Source: Streptomyces sp. NBC_00289 (GTDB lineage Bacteria > Actinomycetota > Actinomycetes > Streptomycetales > Streptomycetaceae). From it: 64,000 bases of DNA. Shown here piece after piece: positions 16,225-25,074 of this stretch. Where the stretch lies: assembly GCF_041435115.1 (NCBI RefSeq), contig NZ_CP108046.1, positions 8,990,001-9,054,000 of the forward strand. The letters run 5' to 3'. Positions within the stretch are counted from its first letter, which is position 1; the number at the start of each line of letters is the position of its first letter. A model generated the notes under the pieces. That model saw only the letters and a program-made list of their open reading frames with translations. It was not told the origin of the DNA and searched no databases. The position numbers and the translations under genes were made by a program.

Positions 16225-16737
16225 TTGTCAGCCGGTGCGGGCGGTACGGGTGGTACGGGCGCAGAGAACAACATGGGGCGCGACGAGACCGAGGAGGAGA
16301 GAGCCGACCGGAAGTGGGTCGAGCTCATCCAGGAGATCAGGGTCGCCCAGACCGGTGTGCAGATCCTGTTCGGCTTCCTGCTCACCGTCGTCTTCACACC
16401 GCGGTACACGCAGCTGACGCAGACGGACAAGAACATCTACATCGTGACGGTCGTGCTCGGAGCCTGCACCACCGGCGCCCTCATCGGACCGGTCTCCCTG
16501 CACCGCCTGGTGTCGGGGCGGCGCGTCAAACCGCAGGCGGTCGAGTGGGCGTCCCGGATGACCTTCGTCGGCCTGGTGCTGCTGCTCGCCACCATGACCT
16601 CCTCGCTCCTGCTGATCCTCCGTGTGGCGACCCACGACGGATACGTGCCCTATCTGGTCACCGGGGTGGTCGTCTGGTACCTGGTGTGCTGGTTCGTGGT
16701 GCCGCTGTGGACGCGGCGCCGGCACACGACGAAGTGA
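16225..16737 (+). CDS. DUF6328-type four-helix membrane protein
   Basis: A 170-residue integral membrane protein. A Gly-rich start and a charged segment EETEEERADRKWVELIQEIRVAQTG are followed by four hydrophobic stretches beginning near VQILFGFLLTVVF, IYIVTVVLGACTTG, FVGLVLLLATMTSS and YLVTGVVVWYLVCW. This matches DUF6328 as I know it; the function is unknown. The TTG at 16225 has GGGAGG 4 bp upstream; the first ATG is at 16273. A very long palindrome directly after the gene acts as terminator. Confidence 0.72.
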   Translation: MSAGAGGTGGTGAENNMGRDETEEERADRKWVELIQEIRVAQTGVQILFGFLLTVVFTPRYTQLTQTDKNIYIVTVVLGACTTGALIGPVSLHRLVSGRRVKPQAVEWASRMTFVGLVLLLATMTSSLLLILRVATHDGYVPYLVTGVVVWYLVCWFVVPLWTRRRHTTK

Positions 16738-16745
16738 GTGACGCG

Positions 16746-16799
16746 GCGGGGCGTCGCGACTGTCGGCCCTACGTAGGGCCGACAGTCGCGACGCCCCGC
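16746..16799. terminator. 54-bp perfect palindrome between convergent genes
   Basis: The two 27-bp halves (16746-16772 and 16773-16799) are exact reverse complements with no spacer, centred on CTACGTAG. It lies between the convergent DUF6328 and SsgA-like genes and should terminate both strands. As DNA it could also extrude a cruciform. Confidence 0.85.
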
Positions 16800-16853
16800 G
16801 CACACGTCGACGGCGGGCGGCTCCAGGAGCGTCGGCGCCCGGCGTGCCCCTCG

Positions 16854-17279
16854 TCAGCCCCCGGCGATGACCGTCGCGAGGAAGTCGTCCACCCGGACCT
16901 CCTCCTGGCCCGGGGCGACGATCCTGTGGGTCTGCCGCAGGAACGCGGCGATGCCCGGCGCCCAGGCGAACACCACGGCGTGGTGGCGCTCCCCGTCGGC
17001 CCGGGCGTCACCGAAGAACTCCATCCGCAGCTCCTCCCACGTGCCGGTGGACACCGGACGCATCCGCACGTCGCCCACGCCGACCGGCCGGAGCAGCCCG
17101 TCCCCGAGCATCTCCCGGTCCAGCCGCCACTGCGCGAGGACCCGGCCGTCGTGGCTGAACACCACGGTGACGGCGAACGGGTCGTCGGCGTCGTAGCTCA
17201 GGTGGGCGAGCACCGGAAAACGGTCCGTGGCGCCTGCCTGGAGCTGCACCACCAGGGATTTGTGCGCGAAGGAGTTCAC
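16854..17279 (-). CDS. SsgA-like sporulation/cell-division protein (SALP)
   Basis: A 141-residue SsgA-family protein. Family landmarks are FPVLAHLSYDADDPFAVTVVF, WRLDREMLGDGL, PVGVGDVRM and the C-terminal AAFLRQTHRIVAPGQE. SALPs are actinomycete-specific and guide septum placement, peptidoglycan processing and spore maturation. Which paralogue this is cannot be decided here; it is not SsgB by sequence. The GTG at 17279 follows GGAGG. A sigma-B-type promoter at 17335-17358 precedes it, linking it to stress or late-development control. Confidence 0.85.
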   Translation of the reverse strand: MNSFAHKSLVVQLQAGATDRFPVLAHLSYDADDPFAVTVVFSHDGRVLAQWRLDREMLGDGLLRPVGVGDVRMRPVSTGTWEELRMEFFGDARADGERHHAVVFAWAPGIAAFLRQTHRIVAPGQEEVRVDDFLATVIAGG

Positions 17280-17334
17280 GAGGGGGCCTCCGAGGGGGAC
17301 GGACGTGGAGCACGTTCGGACGTAGAGACCTCTA

Positions 17335-17358
17335 GTACCCCCTCCACGCACAAGATGC
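17335..17358 (-). promoter_or_regulatory. Sigma-B-type promoter of the SsgA-like gene
   Basis: On the minus strand: GCAT, 14 bases, GGGTAC. It begins one base after the stop codon of the upstream gene (17359-17361) and predicts a start near 17327, 48 nt before the GTG. Confidence 0.55.
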
Positions 17359-18390
17359 TCAGCCCTCCGGGTGATTCTCCCGCGCCCCGCGCAGTGCCGT
17401 GATGCAGGTGGAGATCGCCTGCTGGAGATCCTCCAGGCGCTGGACCATGTCGTCCTCGTAGAAGTCCTCGGCGTCGTCGAAGGTCAGCTCCTCGAAGACC
17501 TTCGTCGCCTTCTGCAGGCTGCTGTAGAACTTCGTCCGCCGTTCCTGGACCCGCAGGTCGGGGTCGGCCTCCACCACGTCGGCGACGAGGGACTTCATGG
17601 TGTCGTAGGCCTCACCGGCCCACGGCCCGCAGTCCTCGCCGTCGTCGAGCTCGTCGAGCAGCGACAGGTGGCGTTCGGCCTCCTCGCGGAGGTCGGTGGG
17701 GGCGTCGATGGTCTGCCCCGCCGGAGTTCTGACCTGACCGGACTCGGCGATCTGGCGGACGTATCCGATCCGGTCGGCCGCCCTGCTCTCGGTGGCGACG
17801 GCCTTCTTCAGGTCGTCGGTGCGTACGACGTCCCGGGCCAGTTCGGCCTGCAGCTCCGGGTCCTCCCGGACGCGGTCAAGGAGCGCCTGGCGGGCCGCCC
17901 GGGCGGTGGAGGGGTCGGCGAGGATGGCGGCACGCAGCGCGGTGGGGTTCTCGGCGACCTCCAGCGCCTTCGTCGGCCGGATGCCCTCGGCCTCCGCGGC
18001 CTCGGCGATGGCGGTGCCGCGCTCGGAGCCGGCGCTGGAGCGGGAGACGTAGTAGCCCAGCCACACGTCGGCGTCCGGCAGTTCCACCTCCTGGCCCGGC
18101 GCCAGCGCCTCGAAGTGCGGGACCATGCCGTCGTCGGCGGCCCGGTCCCAGGCCTTGTAGTAGCGCATGACGCGCTCGGCGGAGCACCCGGCGAGCTCGG
18201 CGAACTCCTTCGCGGACACCTTCGGCGTCTCGTCCGCGCCCTGCCCGCCGGGCCGGACGCTGCGGGCCACCATGAGGCCGAAGGCCCATCCTCCGGTCCG
18301 CGCGTAGGTGCCGAACTCGCGCGCGTCCCGCGCCACGAGGTCGGACAGGGGCGCGGGGGACGTCTCGGACGGGGAGATCGCTAGGGTCAC
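17359..18390 (-). CDS. Hypothetical HTH/coiled-coil protein
   Basis: A 343-residue soluble acidic protein. I do not recognise a named family. The N-terminal third contains a segment that could be a helix-turn-helix (VSAKEFAELAGCSAERVMRYYKAW, residues about 57-80). The middle (GIRPTKALEVAENPTALRAAILADPSTARAAR) looks helical and charged like ParB/KorB-type DNA-binding proteins, and the rest is coiled-coil-like. The GTG at 18390 follows AGGAGAG; a -10-like TAGGCT (complement of 18470-18475) lies about 80 bp upstream. DNA binding is an inference from composition and the HTH-like segment only. Confidence 0.65.
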   Translation of the reverse strand: MTLAISPSETSPAPLSDLVARDAREFGTYARTGGWAFGLMVARSVRPGGQGADETPKVSAKEFAELAGCSAERVMRYYKAWDRAADDGMVPHFEALAPGQEVELPDADVWLGYYVSRSSAGSERGTAIAEAAEAEGIRPTKALEVAENPTALRAAILADPSTARAARQALLDRVREDPELQAELARDVVRTDDLKKAVATESRAADRIGYVRQIAESGQVRTPAGQTIDAPTDLREEAERHLSLLDELDDGEDCGPWAGEAYDTMKSLVADVVEADPDLRVQERRTKFYSSLQKATKVFEELTFDDAEDFYEDDMVQRLEDLQQAISTCITALRGARENHPEG

Positions 18391-18491
18391 GGGTGACTCT
18401 CCTGGGCAGGACCGGGCTCGGACAGCACATGTGCGGGGACCGCACACGTACCGACCGGCAGCCTATTGCGCCCTTCGGTGAGACCCTGACG

Positions 18492-18515
18492 GCGCGACGG
18501 CCGCAGCGGTCGCGC
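18492..18515. terminator. Hairpin after the F420 oxidoreductase gene
   Basis: GCGCGAC and GTCGCGC form a perfect 7-bp stem with a 10-nt loop, 7 bp after the stop of the minus-strand gene at 18522. Confidence 0.5.
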
Positions 18516-18521
18516 GTCCGT

Positions 18522-19493
18522 TCAGTCGAGCGCGTCGTGCAGGGCCGGCAGCAGCGTCTTGGCCGCCCACTCCAGGTACGCCGACTGCGACTCGCCGCCG
18601 ATCTGCACCAGGGCGATCTCCGTGAAGCCGGCCTCGGCGTACGGGCGTACGGCCTCCACGAAGTCCTCCGGGTCGTCGCCGCACGGGATCGAGTCGGCGA
18701 CGTCATCGGGGGTGACGAACTGCGTCGCCGACTCGAACGCGTCCGGGTGCGGCAGTTCGGAGTTCACCTTCCAGCCGTTGCCGAACCAGCGGAACTGGGA
18801 GTGCGCGCGCTTCACCGCCGTGTCCCGGTCGGGGTCGTAGCAGACCGGCAGCTGCCCCACGCGCGGCTTGCCCTCGCCGCCGTTGCGGTCGAAGGCCTCC
18901 AGCAGTCCGGACTTGGGCTCGGTGGCGATGACCAGGTCCGCCAGTCGGCCCGCGAGAGCGCAGGACTGCTCCCCGGAGACGGCGATGCCGATCGGCGGCG
19001 GCTGGTCCGGCAGGTCCCACAGCCGGGCCGACTCCACGTCGAAGTGCTTCCCGCGGTGGTTGACGTGACCGCCCTCGAACAGCCCCCGGATGATCTCCAC
19101 CGCCTCTTCCAGCCTCTCGTGCCGCACGTCGGCGGACGGCCAGCCGCCGCCCACCACATGCTCGTTGAGGTTCTCGCCCGCGCCCAGGCCAAGGCGGAAG
19201 CGTCCCTCGGAGAGCAGCTGCATCGTCGCCGCCTTCTGCGCCACCACTGCTGGGTGGTAGCGGAAGCTGGGACAGGTGACGTACGTCATCAGCGGAATGC
19301 GCGAGGTCGCCTGGGCGGCCGCCCCCAGCACACTCCACGCGTACGGCGAGTGGCCCTGGGAGCGCAGCCACGGGAAGTAGTGGTCCGAGGTCACCGAGAA
19401 GTCGTAGCCTGCCTCCTCCGCGCGCACCACGTGGTCGACGAGGTCACGGGGGCCGGCCTGCTCGGTCATCATCGTGTATCCGAATTGCACCAT
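18522..19493 (-). CDS. F420-dependent LLM-class oxidoreductase (G6PDH-like)
   Basis: A 323-residue luciferase-like (LLM) TIM-barrel enzyme using coenzyme F420. Landmarks are VTSDHYFPWLRSQGHSPYAW at the substrate/F420 face, MTYVTCPSFRYHPAVVAQKAATMQLLSEGRFRLGLGAGENLNEHVVG, and the C-terminal FTEIALVQIGGES. The pattern fits the F420-dependent glucose-6-phosphate dehydrogenase-like group (TIGR03557-type). The real substrate is unknown and probably not G6P. It is divergent from the serine hydrolase gene. Confidence 0.87.
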   Translation of the reverse strand: MVQFGYTMMTEQAGPRDLVDHVVRAEEAGYDFSVTSDHYFPWLRSQGHSPYAWSVLGAAAQATSRIPLMTYVTCPSFRYHPAVVAQKAATMQLLSEGRFRLGLGAGENLNEHVVGGGWPSADVRHERLEEAVEIIRGLFEGGHVNHRGKHFDVESARLWDLPDQPPPIGIAVSGEQSCALAGRLADLVIATEPKSGLLEAFDRNGGEGKPRVGQLPVCYDPDRDTAVKRAHSQFRWFGNGWKVNSELPHPDAFESATQFVTPDDVADSIPCGDDPEDFVEAVRPYAEAGFTEIALVQIGGESQSAYLEWAAKTLLPALHDALD

Positions 19494-19502
19494 AACCGGC
19501 GA

Positions 19503-19521
19503 GTCCCCGGTCGCCGGGGAC
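19503..19521. promoter_or_regulatory. Inverted repeat in divergent promoter region
   Basis: GTCCCCGG-TCG-CCGGGGAC is a perfect 8-bp inverted repeat with a 3-bp centre, placed between the divergent LLM and serine-hydrolase starts (10 bp from the former). A shared operator is the simplest reading. Confidence 0.4.
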
Positions 19522-19589
19522 GAAAACCGGTCTCCGGCGTCCCGATGCCCCCTCGATCACCGTCCGGGCGGCGGGAGAGGATGTGCCGT

Positions 19590-21035
19590 ATGAGTGTCCA
19601 CCCGCTGCCCTCCAGCACTCCCGCCGCCCAGGGCGTCGACGCGTCCGGTGTCCACGCCTTCCTCGACGCTCTCGAAGCCGACCCGGCCATCGAGCCGCAC
19701 AGCCTGATGGTCCTGCGGCACGGTCACCTCGTGGCGTCCGGCTGGTGGGCGCCGTACAGCGCCGAGCGCCCGCACCACCTGTACTCGCTCAGCAAGAGTT
19801 TCACGGCCACGGCCGCCGGACTCGCCGCCGCGGAGGGGCTGATCCGCTTCGACGACCCGGTCATCTCCTACTTCCCGGAGTTCGAGGCCGACGTCACCGA
19901 CCCGCGCAGCCGCGCCGTGCTCGTGCGGCACGTGGCGTCGATGTCCAGCGGCCACCTCGCCGAGACCCTCGACCGGGCGCGCGAGACCGACCGGGAGGAA
20001 CTGGTCCGCGGGTTCCTCCTGGTGCCGCCGGATCGTGATCCGGGCACCGTCTTCGCCTACAACCAGCCCACGACGTACACGCTCGCCGCGATCGTCCAGC
20101 GCGTCACCGGCCAGTCGTTGACCGACTACCTGCGGCCGCGGCTGCTGGACCCGCTCGGCATCGGCGAGGTGGCGTGGCAGCGCGACCGGCGCGGCCGTGA
20201 ACTGGGCTTCAGCGGGCTGCACGCCGCAACCGACGCGATCGCCCGGCTGGGTCAGCTGTATCTGCGGGACGGGGTGTGGGACGGCGAACGGCTGCTGCCC
20301 GAGGGATGGGTGGCCGAGGCCACGCGGATGCACGTCGCGAACGCCGACGGCGGGACGGGCGGTGCGCCGTCCGACTGGCAGCAGGGGTACGGCTTCCAGT
20401 TCTGGATGTCCCGGCACGGCTTCCGGGGCGACGGCGCGTACGGCCAGTTCTGCCTCGTGCTGCCCGAACAGGACGCGGTGATCGCGCTGACCGCGGCGAC
20501 CGAGGAGATGCAGGAGGTCCTCAACCTGGTGTGGGAGCACCTGCTGCCCGCCTTCGGACCGGGCCCGCTCGCCGCACCGCGGCCGGAGGACGCTGCTTTG
20601 GGCGAGCGGCTGGCCCGGCTCGCGCTGCCGCCGGCCCCGGGCAAACCCGCGCCACCGGAGCGGACCGAGGAGTGGTCCGGCGCCGCGTTCACGCCGTACG
20701 GCGGTGTCTGCGCGGAACGGCCCGGCCTGACGGCGGTCGACGTCACGCCACTGGCGGACGGCTGGCGGCTGACGCTCACCGAGGGCGGCCACCGCCTGGA
20801 CCTGCGGCTCGGCGGCGACGGCTGGAGCGTCGGCGACGAGCCGGTGCCCACCGCGCTGAGCGGGGGATGGACCGATCCCGACACCCTCGTCGCCGAGGTG
20901 GTGTTCCTCGAGACGCCCCACCGTCTCGTGGTGACGTGTTCGCTCGCGGACCGGACCTTCACGGCGCGGTGGCGGACGGTACCGCTGGACACCCGCCCGC
21001 TTCGCGCGATGGGTGCGCCCCGGGGCTCAGTCTGA
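19590..21035 (+). CDS. Serine hydrolase, beta-lactamase/class C PBP fold
   Basis: A 481-residue cytoplasmic (no signal peptide) serine hydrolase. The catalytic SxxK is YSLSKSFTATAAG, the Tyr motif is FAYNQPTTYTLAAI (YxN), and a GAYGQF segment occupies the KTG-like strand. The last 130 residues form a beta-rich domain after the Pro/Ala linker near residue 345. Such proteins include esterases, D-aminopeptidases and class C beta-lactamase relatives; absence of a signal makes antibiotic resistance unlikely. ATG at 19590 lies 9 bp after GAGAGG; ATG 19581 is the alternative. It converges on the pseudokinase gene. Confidence 0.83.
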   Translation: MSVHPLPSSTPAAQGVDASGVHAFLDALEADPAIEPHSLMVLRHGHLVASGWWAPYSAERPHHLYSLSKSFTATAAGLAAAEGLIRFDDPVISYFPEFEADVTDPRSRAVLVRHVASMSSGHLAETLDRARETDREELVRGFLLVPPDRDPGTVFAYNQPTTYTLAAIVQRVTGQSLTDYLRPRLLDPLGIGEVAWQRDRRGRELGFSGLHAATDAIARLGQLYLRDGVWDGERLLPEGWVAEATRMHVANADGGTGGAPSDWQQGYGFQFWMSRHGFRGDGAYGQFCLVLPEQDAVIALTAATEEMQEVLNLVWEHLLPAFGPGPLAAPRPEDAALGERLARLALPPAPGKPAPPERTEEWSGAAFTPYGGVCAERPGLTAVDVTPLADGWRLTLTEGGHRLDLRLGGDGWSVGDEPVPTALSGGWTDPDTLVAEVVFLETPHRLVVTCSLADRTFTARWRTVPLDTRPLRAMGAPRGSV

Positions 21036-22658
21036 CGACTCCCGGAACGTCCGCAGGAAGGCGTCGAGCGCCGCGCGGTTGGCGCCGTCCTCCCAGTCCG
21101 CGGCCGGGGTCGTCCAGCGCAGCGAGAAGCTGCGGCCGCCGCCGAGGAGGAAGCCCCGGCCGAAGGTACGCACGCGGGTGCCGTCGAAGTCGCTGAGCCA
21201 CTCCATGTCGGCGGCCTTGTAGCCCTGGTAGGTCGTCGATCGGATCCCGCCGATCCGGCGGTAGCCGTCCTCCTGCTTCAGCTCCGGCTCGACGTCGTCC
21301 CGCCAGACGACGACCGGGTCCGGGCCCGCCTGTTCGCTGTAGGTGACGGCGAGTGTGCGCGGGTCGTCGGCCCCGCCGAAGACCACGCGGTACGCGCCGT
21401 CCGCCGCCCGGGTCGTGTTCAGCCGCTCCCATCCGGCGGGAAGGGCCACGGAGAAGCCCTCGGGCGCGTCGTACCGGCGGAAGCCGGCCGGCAGGGCGGA
21501 AGCGGTGGCGGCCGGCGAGGAGGCGGGGGCAGAGGGGGAGCGGGTGGCCGGGGTCGAGGGGGCGGCGACGGAGGCGGAGGCGGTCGGTGTCGTCGCCGCG
21601 GACGGGTCGGTCGTCCGGCCCTCGGTGCGCTCACCGGACCCGGTCGCGGACGGGCGCGGTGCGGTGTCGGAGGCGGAGGTCTCGGTTCCGGGCAACTGCC
21701 GGGTCACGGCGAGGACGGCGACGGCGACGGTCACCACCGCGAGGGCGGTTCCGGCGACCATCGCGCGCCGGTTCCAGCCCGGGCCGAAGGCGTGGATGCC
21801 GCCGCGCAGGCGGGGGTACCGCATGGTCTGCAGGGCCGTGTCGGGGTCCTCGTTGAGCACCCGGACGAGGGCCTCGCGGACCACCGGACGAGTCAGCCGC
21901 TCCCGGGAGTCCTTGCGCAGCAGCCCCTGCACGACCTGGGTGAGCGGCCCGGCGCGCACCGGCGTACGCAGCGGAAGCCGGTCCACCCCGCGCAGCGTGG
22001 CCTCGGGCCGGTCGCGGTCCCGGAAGGGCGGTCGGCCCTCGACCATCGTGTAGAGGATCGCGCCCAGCGCCCACAGGTCGGCGGCCGGCCCGATCCGTTC
22101 GTCACGCGCCTGTTCGGGGGAGGCGTACGACGGTGCGGTGACCCGCGGGACGAGCGTCGCCCCCGCCAGCCCGAAGCCGCTGACCACGACGGGGCCGCGC
22201 TCGCGCACATGGACCTGGCCCGGGCTCAGCTCGCCGTGGGTGATGCCCTCACCGTGTCCCGCCTCCAGTACGTCCAGCAGCTCAAGACCGATACGTGCTG
22301 CCCGCACGTAGTTGAAGGTGCCCTGCTGGGCCAGGAGTTCACCGAGCGGGACGCCGTCGACGCACTCGCCGACCGTCCACAGGCTGCCGGCCTCCACCAC
22401 GACGTCGACGACCTCGGCGACCCGGCCGGGGCACAGCAGCCCCATGGCCTCCGAGGTGCGGATGACGCGTGCCGTGGCCCGGCGCGAGGTCTCCCCGTCC
22501 GGGTCCGGTGGGAGACCGATCTGCGTGAGGAGAAGGGGCCGCCCGGTTCCGACGTCCTGGCCGGACCAGCAGACGCGGTTCGTTTCACGGTGCAGGACCT
22601 CCCCGAGCCGGTACCTTCCGGCAACCAACTCGTGTGTGGAGACGTGCGCCTTGACCAT
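21036..22658 (-). CDS. Membrane-anchored protein-kinase-like protein (pseudokinase)
   Basis: About 540 residues. The gene's stop lies at 21027-21029, so its 3' end overlaps the end of the convergent serine hydrolase by 9 bp. Residues 10-265 have an Hanks-kinase fold, but every catalytic motif is changed: the VAIK lysine position reads LLLTQIG (Thr45), HRDLKPxN reads HGELSPGQ (141-148) and DFG reads GFG (161-163). The APE-like SYASPEQAR and DLWALGAILYTMVEGRPPF remain. A single membrane helix (MVAGTALAVVTVAVAVLAV, near 310) and a Thr/Ser/Ala/Pro linker lead to an external domain of about 140 residues. ATG 22658 has GAGGG at 6 bp. It is likely a scaffold or sensor without kinase activity. Confidence 0.8.
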
Positions 22659-22995
22659 GGTCATCCCTCGCTGAACCGCTGGCTCTCACCTTTCCCATAG
22701 GTACGACGCGCGTCACGGGGTGCGTTCAATGAATCCCCAACTACTACGGGCTTCTTTGCTTTTGGCGGCCCCTGCGAGCATGCGTGCGAAAGAAAGGAGC
22801 CAACGGGCGGCCGCGGCACCGTCGTTCGAGCTCACGACGGTGTCCCCTGGGCGCCGCAATTCCCGCGCGCATACCGGTGACAGCCGATTTCCTGCCCCGA
22901 CCTGGTGGTAACCACCGGTAAACAGGAAGCGGCGGCCGGGAAAACCGGCGGGCGGAAATCAAGTGGCCCTGGCGGGAATTGGGCACCCCGGGACG
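22659..22995. other. Intergenic region without a supported gene
   Basis: About 340 bp between the pseudokinase start and the dehydratase stop, both on the minus strand. A GGTGGT-A-ACCACC repeat lies near 22903-22918. A 63-codon plus-strand frame at 22720-22911 is rich in Arg/Ala/Ser, has no RBS and no domain, and is not accepted. The region probably holds the pseudokinase promoter. Confidence 0.4.
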
Positions 22996-23955
22996 TCAGC
23001 GCAGACCGAACCGCTCCGACCACGCGATGACATCACCGGTCGTCGCGTTGCCTCCGCACACGACGAGTCCGAGCCGCACCCCCTCGCCGACCCGGTCCAC
23101 GACCTGCCGGGCGGCGGGCAGCAGACAGCCCGCGGCCGGCTCGGTCCACACCTTGGCGTGCTCGGCGAGGTCCAGAGTGCCTCGCACGGCCTCCCGGTCC
23201 GGGACCACCAGCACGTCGGTGACCAGTGCGGACACATGGTCGTAGGTGAGCTGCGAGACGGCCGGGGCACTCAGGGTGGTCACGATCGACGACAGCTCGA
23301 CCGGCACCGGACCGCCCCTGGTCAGGGCCTCGGACATGGCCTGGGCGCCCTCGGTCTCCACACCCCAGATCCGCACGTCCGGCCGCCGGGCCCGCAGCGC
23401 GACCGCGACACCGGCGATCAGCCCGCCGCCCCCGATGCTGACCAGGACGTCGGTGAGGTCCCCGGCGTCCTCGGCGAACTCCAGCCCGACGGTGCCCTGT
23501 CCGGCCACCACCACGGGGTCGTCGAACGGGTGGACCAGGGTCAGGCCCTCGTCCCGCAGGCGGTTCACCAACGCGAACGCGCTCGGCATGCCGTCGGTCA
23601 GGTGCACCGACGCGCCGGCGTCCTGGGCGAGCTCGATGGACCGGGCGGGCGCCGAACGCGGCATGACCACCGTGGCCTTCACGTCCAGAGCGGCCGCCAT
23701 CACCGCCAGCGCGATCCCGTGGTTGCCGCCACTGACCGCCACCACACCGGCGGCCCGCTCCGCCTCGCCGAGCGACAGCAGTTTGGCGGTCGCGCCACGC
23801 GCCTTGAACGAACCGGTGCGTTGCAGCAATTCGAGTTTCGCGGTCACCGGGACGCCGAGCAGCGTGGACAGACCGGGGCTCGGCACGGTCGGCGTGCGCA
23901 CCACATGTCCGGCGATTTTCTCCGCCGCGGCTTCGACGTCCGACATCTCGATCAC
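22996..23955 (-). CDS. PLP-dependent threonine/serine dehydratase-like enzyme
   Basis: A 319-residue fold-type-II PLP enzyme. The Schiff-base lysine is in RTGSFKARGA, the phosphate/substrate loop is VSGGNHGIAL, and the PLP-phosphate glycine loop is SIGGGGLIAGVA. It lacks the regulatory ACT domain of biosynthetic IlvA, like catabolic threonine dehydratases and serine racemases. The start is probably GTG 23955 (AAAGG at 9 bp); GTG 23964 and ATG 23946 are alternatives. It is last in the operon TPR protein - polyprenyl synthase - this enzyme, 81 bp after the synthase, which is not a usual context for threonine degradation. Confidence 0.83.
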   Translation of the reverse strand: MIEMSDVEAAAEKIAGHVVRTPTVPSPGLSTLLGVPVTAKLELLQRTGSFKARGATAKLLSLGEAERAAGVVAVSGGNHGIALAVMAAALDVKATVVMPRSAPARSIELAQDAGASVHLTDGMPSAFALVNRLRDEGLTLVHPFDDPVVVAGQGTVGLEFAEDAGDLTDVLVSIGGGGLIAGVAVALRARRPDVRIWGVETEGAQAMSEALTRGGPVPVELSSIVTTLSAPAVSQLTYDHVSALVTDVLVVPDREAVRGTLDLAEHAKVWTEPAAGCLLPAARQVVDRVGEGVRLGLVVCGGNATTGDVIAWSERFGLR

Positions 23956-24036
23956 AACAGTCACCCTTTCGCAGCGGGCGGGGTCCCCGCCGCTTCGCAC
24001 CCTGACGCGGGAGGCGGCGCAGGTCAAGGAGGCCTC

Positions 24037-25074
24037 CTACAGGTCGCGCCGCACCAGGAATTCCAGTATCGCCCGCAGCTCGTCGGCGGCCGGCGCCGCC
24101 AGCGGCACCCCGGCGAGTGCCGCCTCACCGGCCCCGACGTGGTGACGTGCCTCGGCCGTCGCCGCCGACCGGCCACCCGCCTCCGACACCAGCGCGGCCG
24201 CCTCGGCGGGATCCCCGGCGCGCTCCAGGAGCGCGGCGAGCCGGCCGGCCGCGGGGGTCGGGGAGCCGAGTGCGGCCAGGACCGGGTACGTCTTCTTGCC
24301 CTCGCGCAGATCGGCGTGCACGGGCTTGCCGGTGACGGCGGGGTCGCCCCAGATGCCCAGCATGTCGTCGACGATCTGGAAGGCGATCCCGAGGTGCCGG
24401 CCGGCGCGGTCCAGGGCGGCCACCGTGGCGGGCGGCGCCCCGCCGAGCAGGGCGCCCAGCGCGGCCGCGCAGCCCAGCAGCGCGCCCGTCTTGTGCTCGG
24501 CCATCTCGCGATACTCCGCGAGCCGCACCCGCCCCGGACCCGTCCAGTCACGCGAGGCGAACAGCAGGTCGTCCGCCTGTCCGCGCACCAGGTCGCCCAG
24601 CGCCGCGGACAGCAGGCGCACGGCTTCGCCGCCCGCTCCCGTCTCGGCCAGCGTCTCGACGGCGAGCGCGAACAGGCCGTCGCCGGCGAGGACCGCCGGG
24701 CCGGTTCCGTACGCCTTCCAGACGGTGGGGCGGCGGCGCCGGGCCGGATCGCCGTCCATGATGTCGTCGTGCAGCAGGGAGAAGGTGTGCACGAGTTCCA
24801 CGGCGACCGCCGCCGGCACTCCTGCCCGTCCGGGCGCGCCCGCCGCCTCGGCCCCGAGCAGGGCGAGCGCCTGCCGTACGCCCTTGCCTCCGGACGCGGT
24901 GACGGGAGCGCCGCCCACCTCGCACCAGCCGAACGAGTACGCCGCCATCTCGCCCACCCACGGATGCAGCCGTCCGACCGCCTCCCGCAGGGCGGGTCCC
25001 ACCACCGTGCGGCAGCGGTCCAGGACCTGGGGAGTGCCGAGCGGGGCGTGGGCCACCGAGGGGAACGTCGTCAC
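24037..25074 (-). CDS. Polyprenyl diphosphate synthase
   Basis: A 345-residue all-helical trans-prenyltransferase. The first Asp-rich motif is LLHDDIMDGD with RRRRPTVW after it; the second is FQIVDDMLGIWGD, where the fifth position is Gly, a variant of DDxxD. The chain-length region before the first motif reads AVELVHTFS. It should condense IPP with an allylic diphosphate (FPP/GGPP class). Its GTG overlaps the stop of the TPR gene by GTGA. No terpene cyclase or other isoprenoid gene is near, so the product's fate is unknown. Confidence 0.87.
   Translation of the reverse strand: MTTFPSVAHAPLGTPQVLDRCRTVVGPALREAVGRLHPWVGEMAAYSFGWCEVGGAPVTASGGKGVRQALALLGAEAAGAPGRAGVPAAVAVELVHTFSLLHDDIMDGDPARRRRPTVWKAYGTGPAVLAGDGLFALAVETLAETGAGGEAVRLLSAALGDLVRGQADDLLFASRDWTGPGRVRLAEYREMAEHKTGALLGCAAALGALLGGAPPATVAALDRAGRHLGIAFQIVDDMLGIWGDPAVTGKPVHADLREGKKTYPVLAALGSPTPAAGRLAALLERAGDPAEAAALVSEAGGRSAATAEARHHVGAGEAALAGVPLAAPAADELRAILEFLVRRDL

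Noticed and set aside
22720-22911. 63-codon plus-strand frame in the intergenic region before the pseudokinase
   Set aside because: Low-complexity composition, no RBS, opposite to the probable promoter.
22996-25074. Terpene biosynthetic cluster
   Set aside because: There is one polyprenyl synthase but no terpene cyclase, P450 or other isoprenoid gene within the window.
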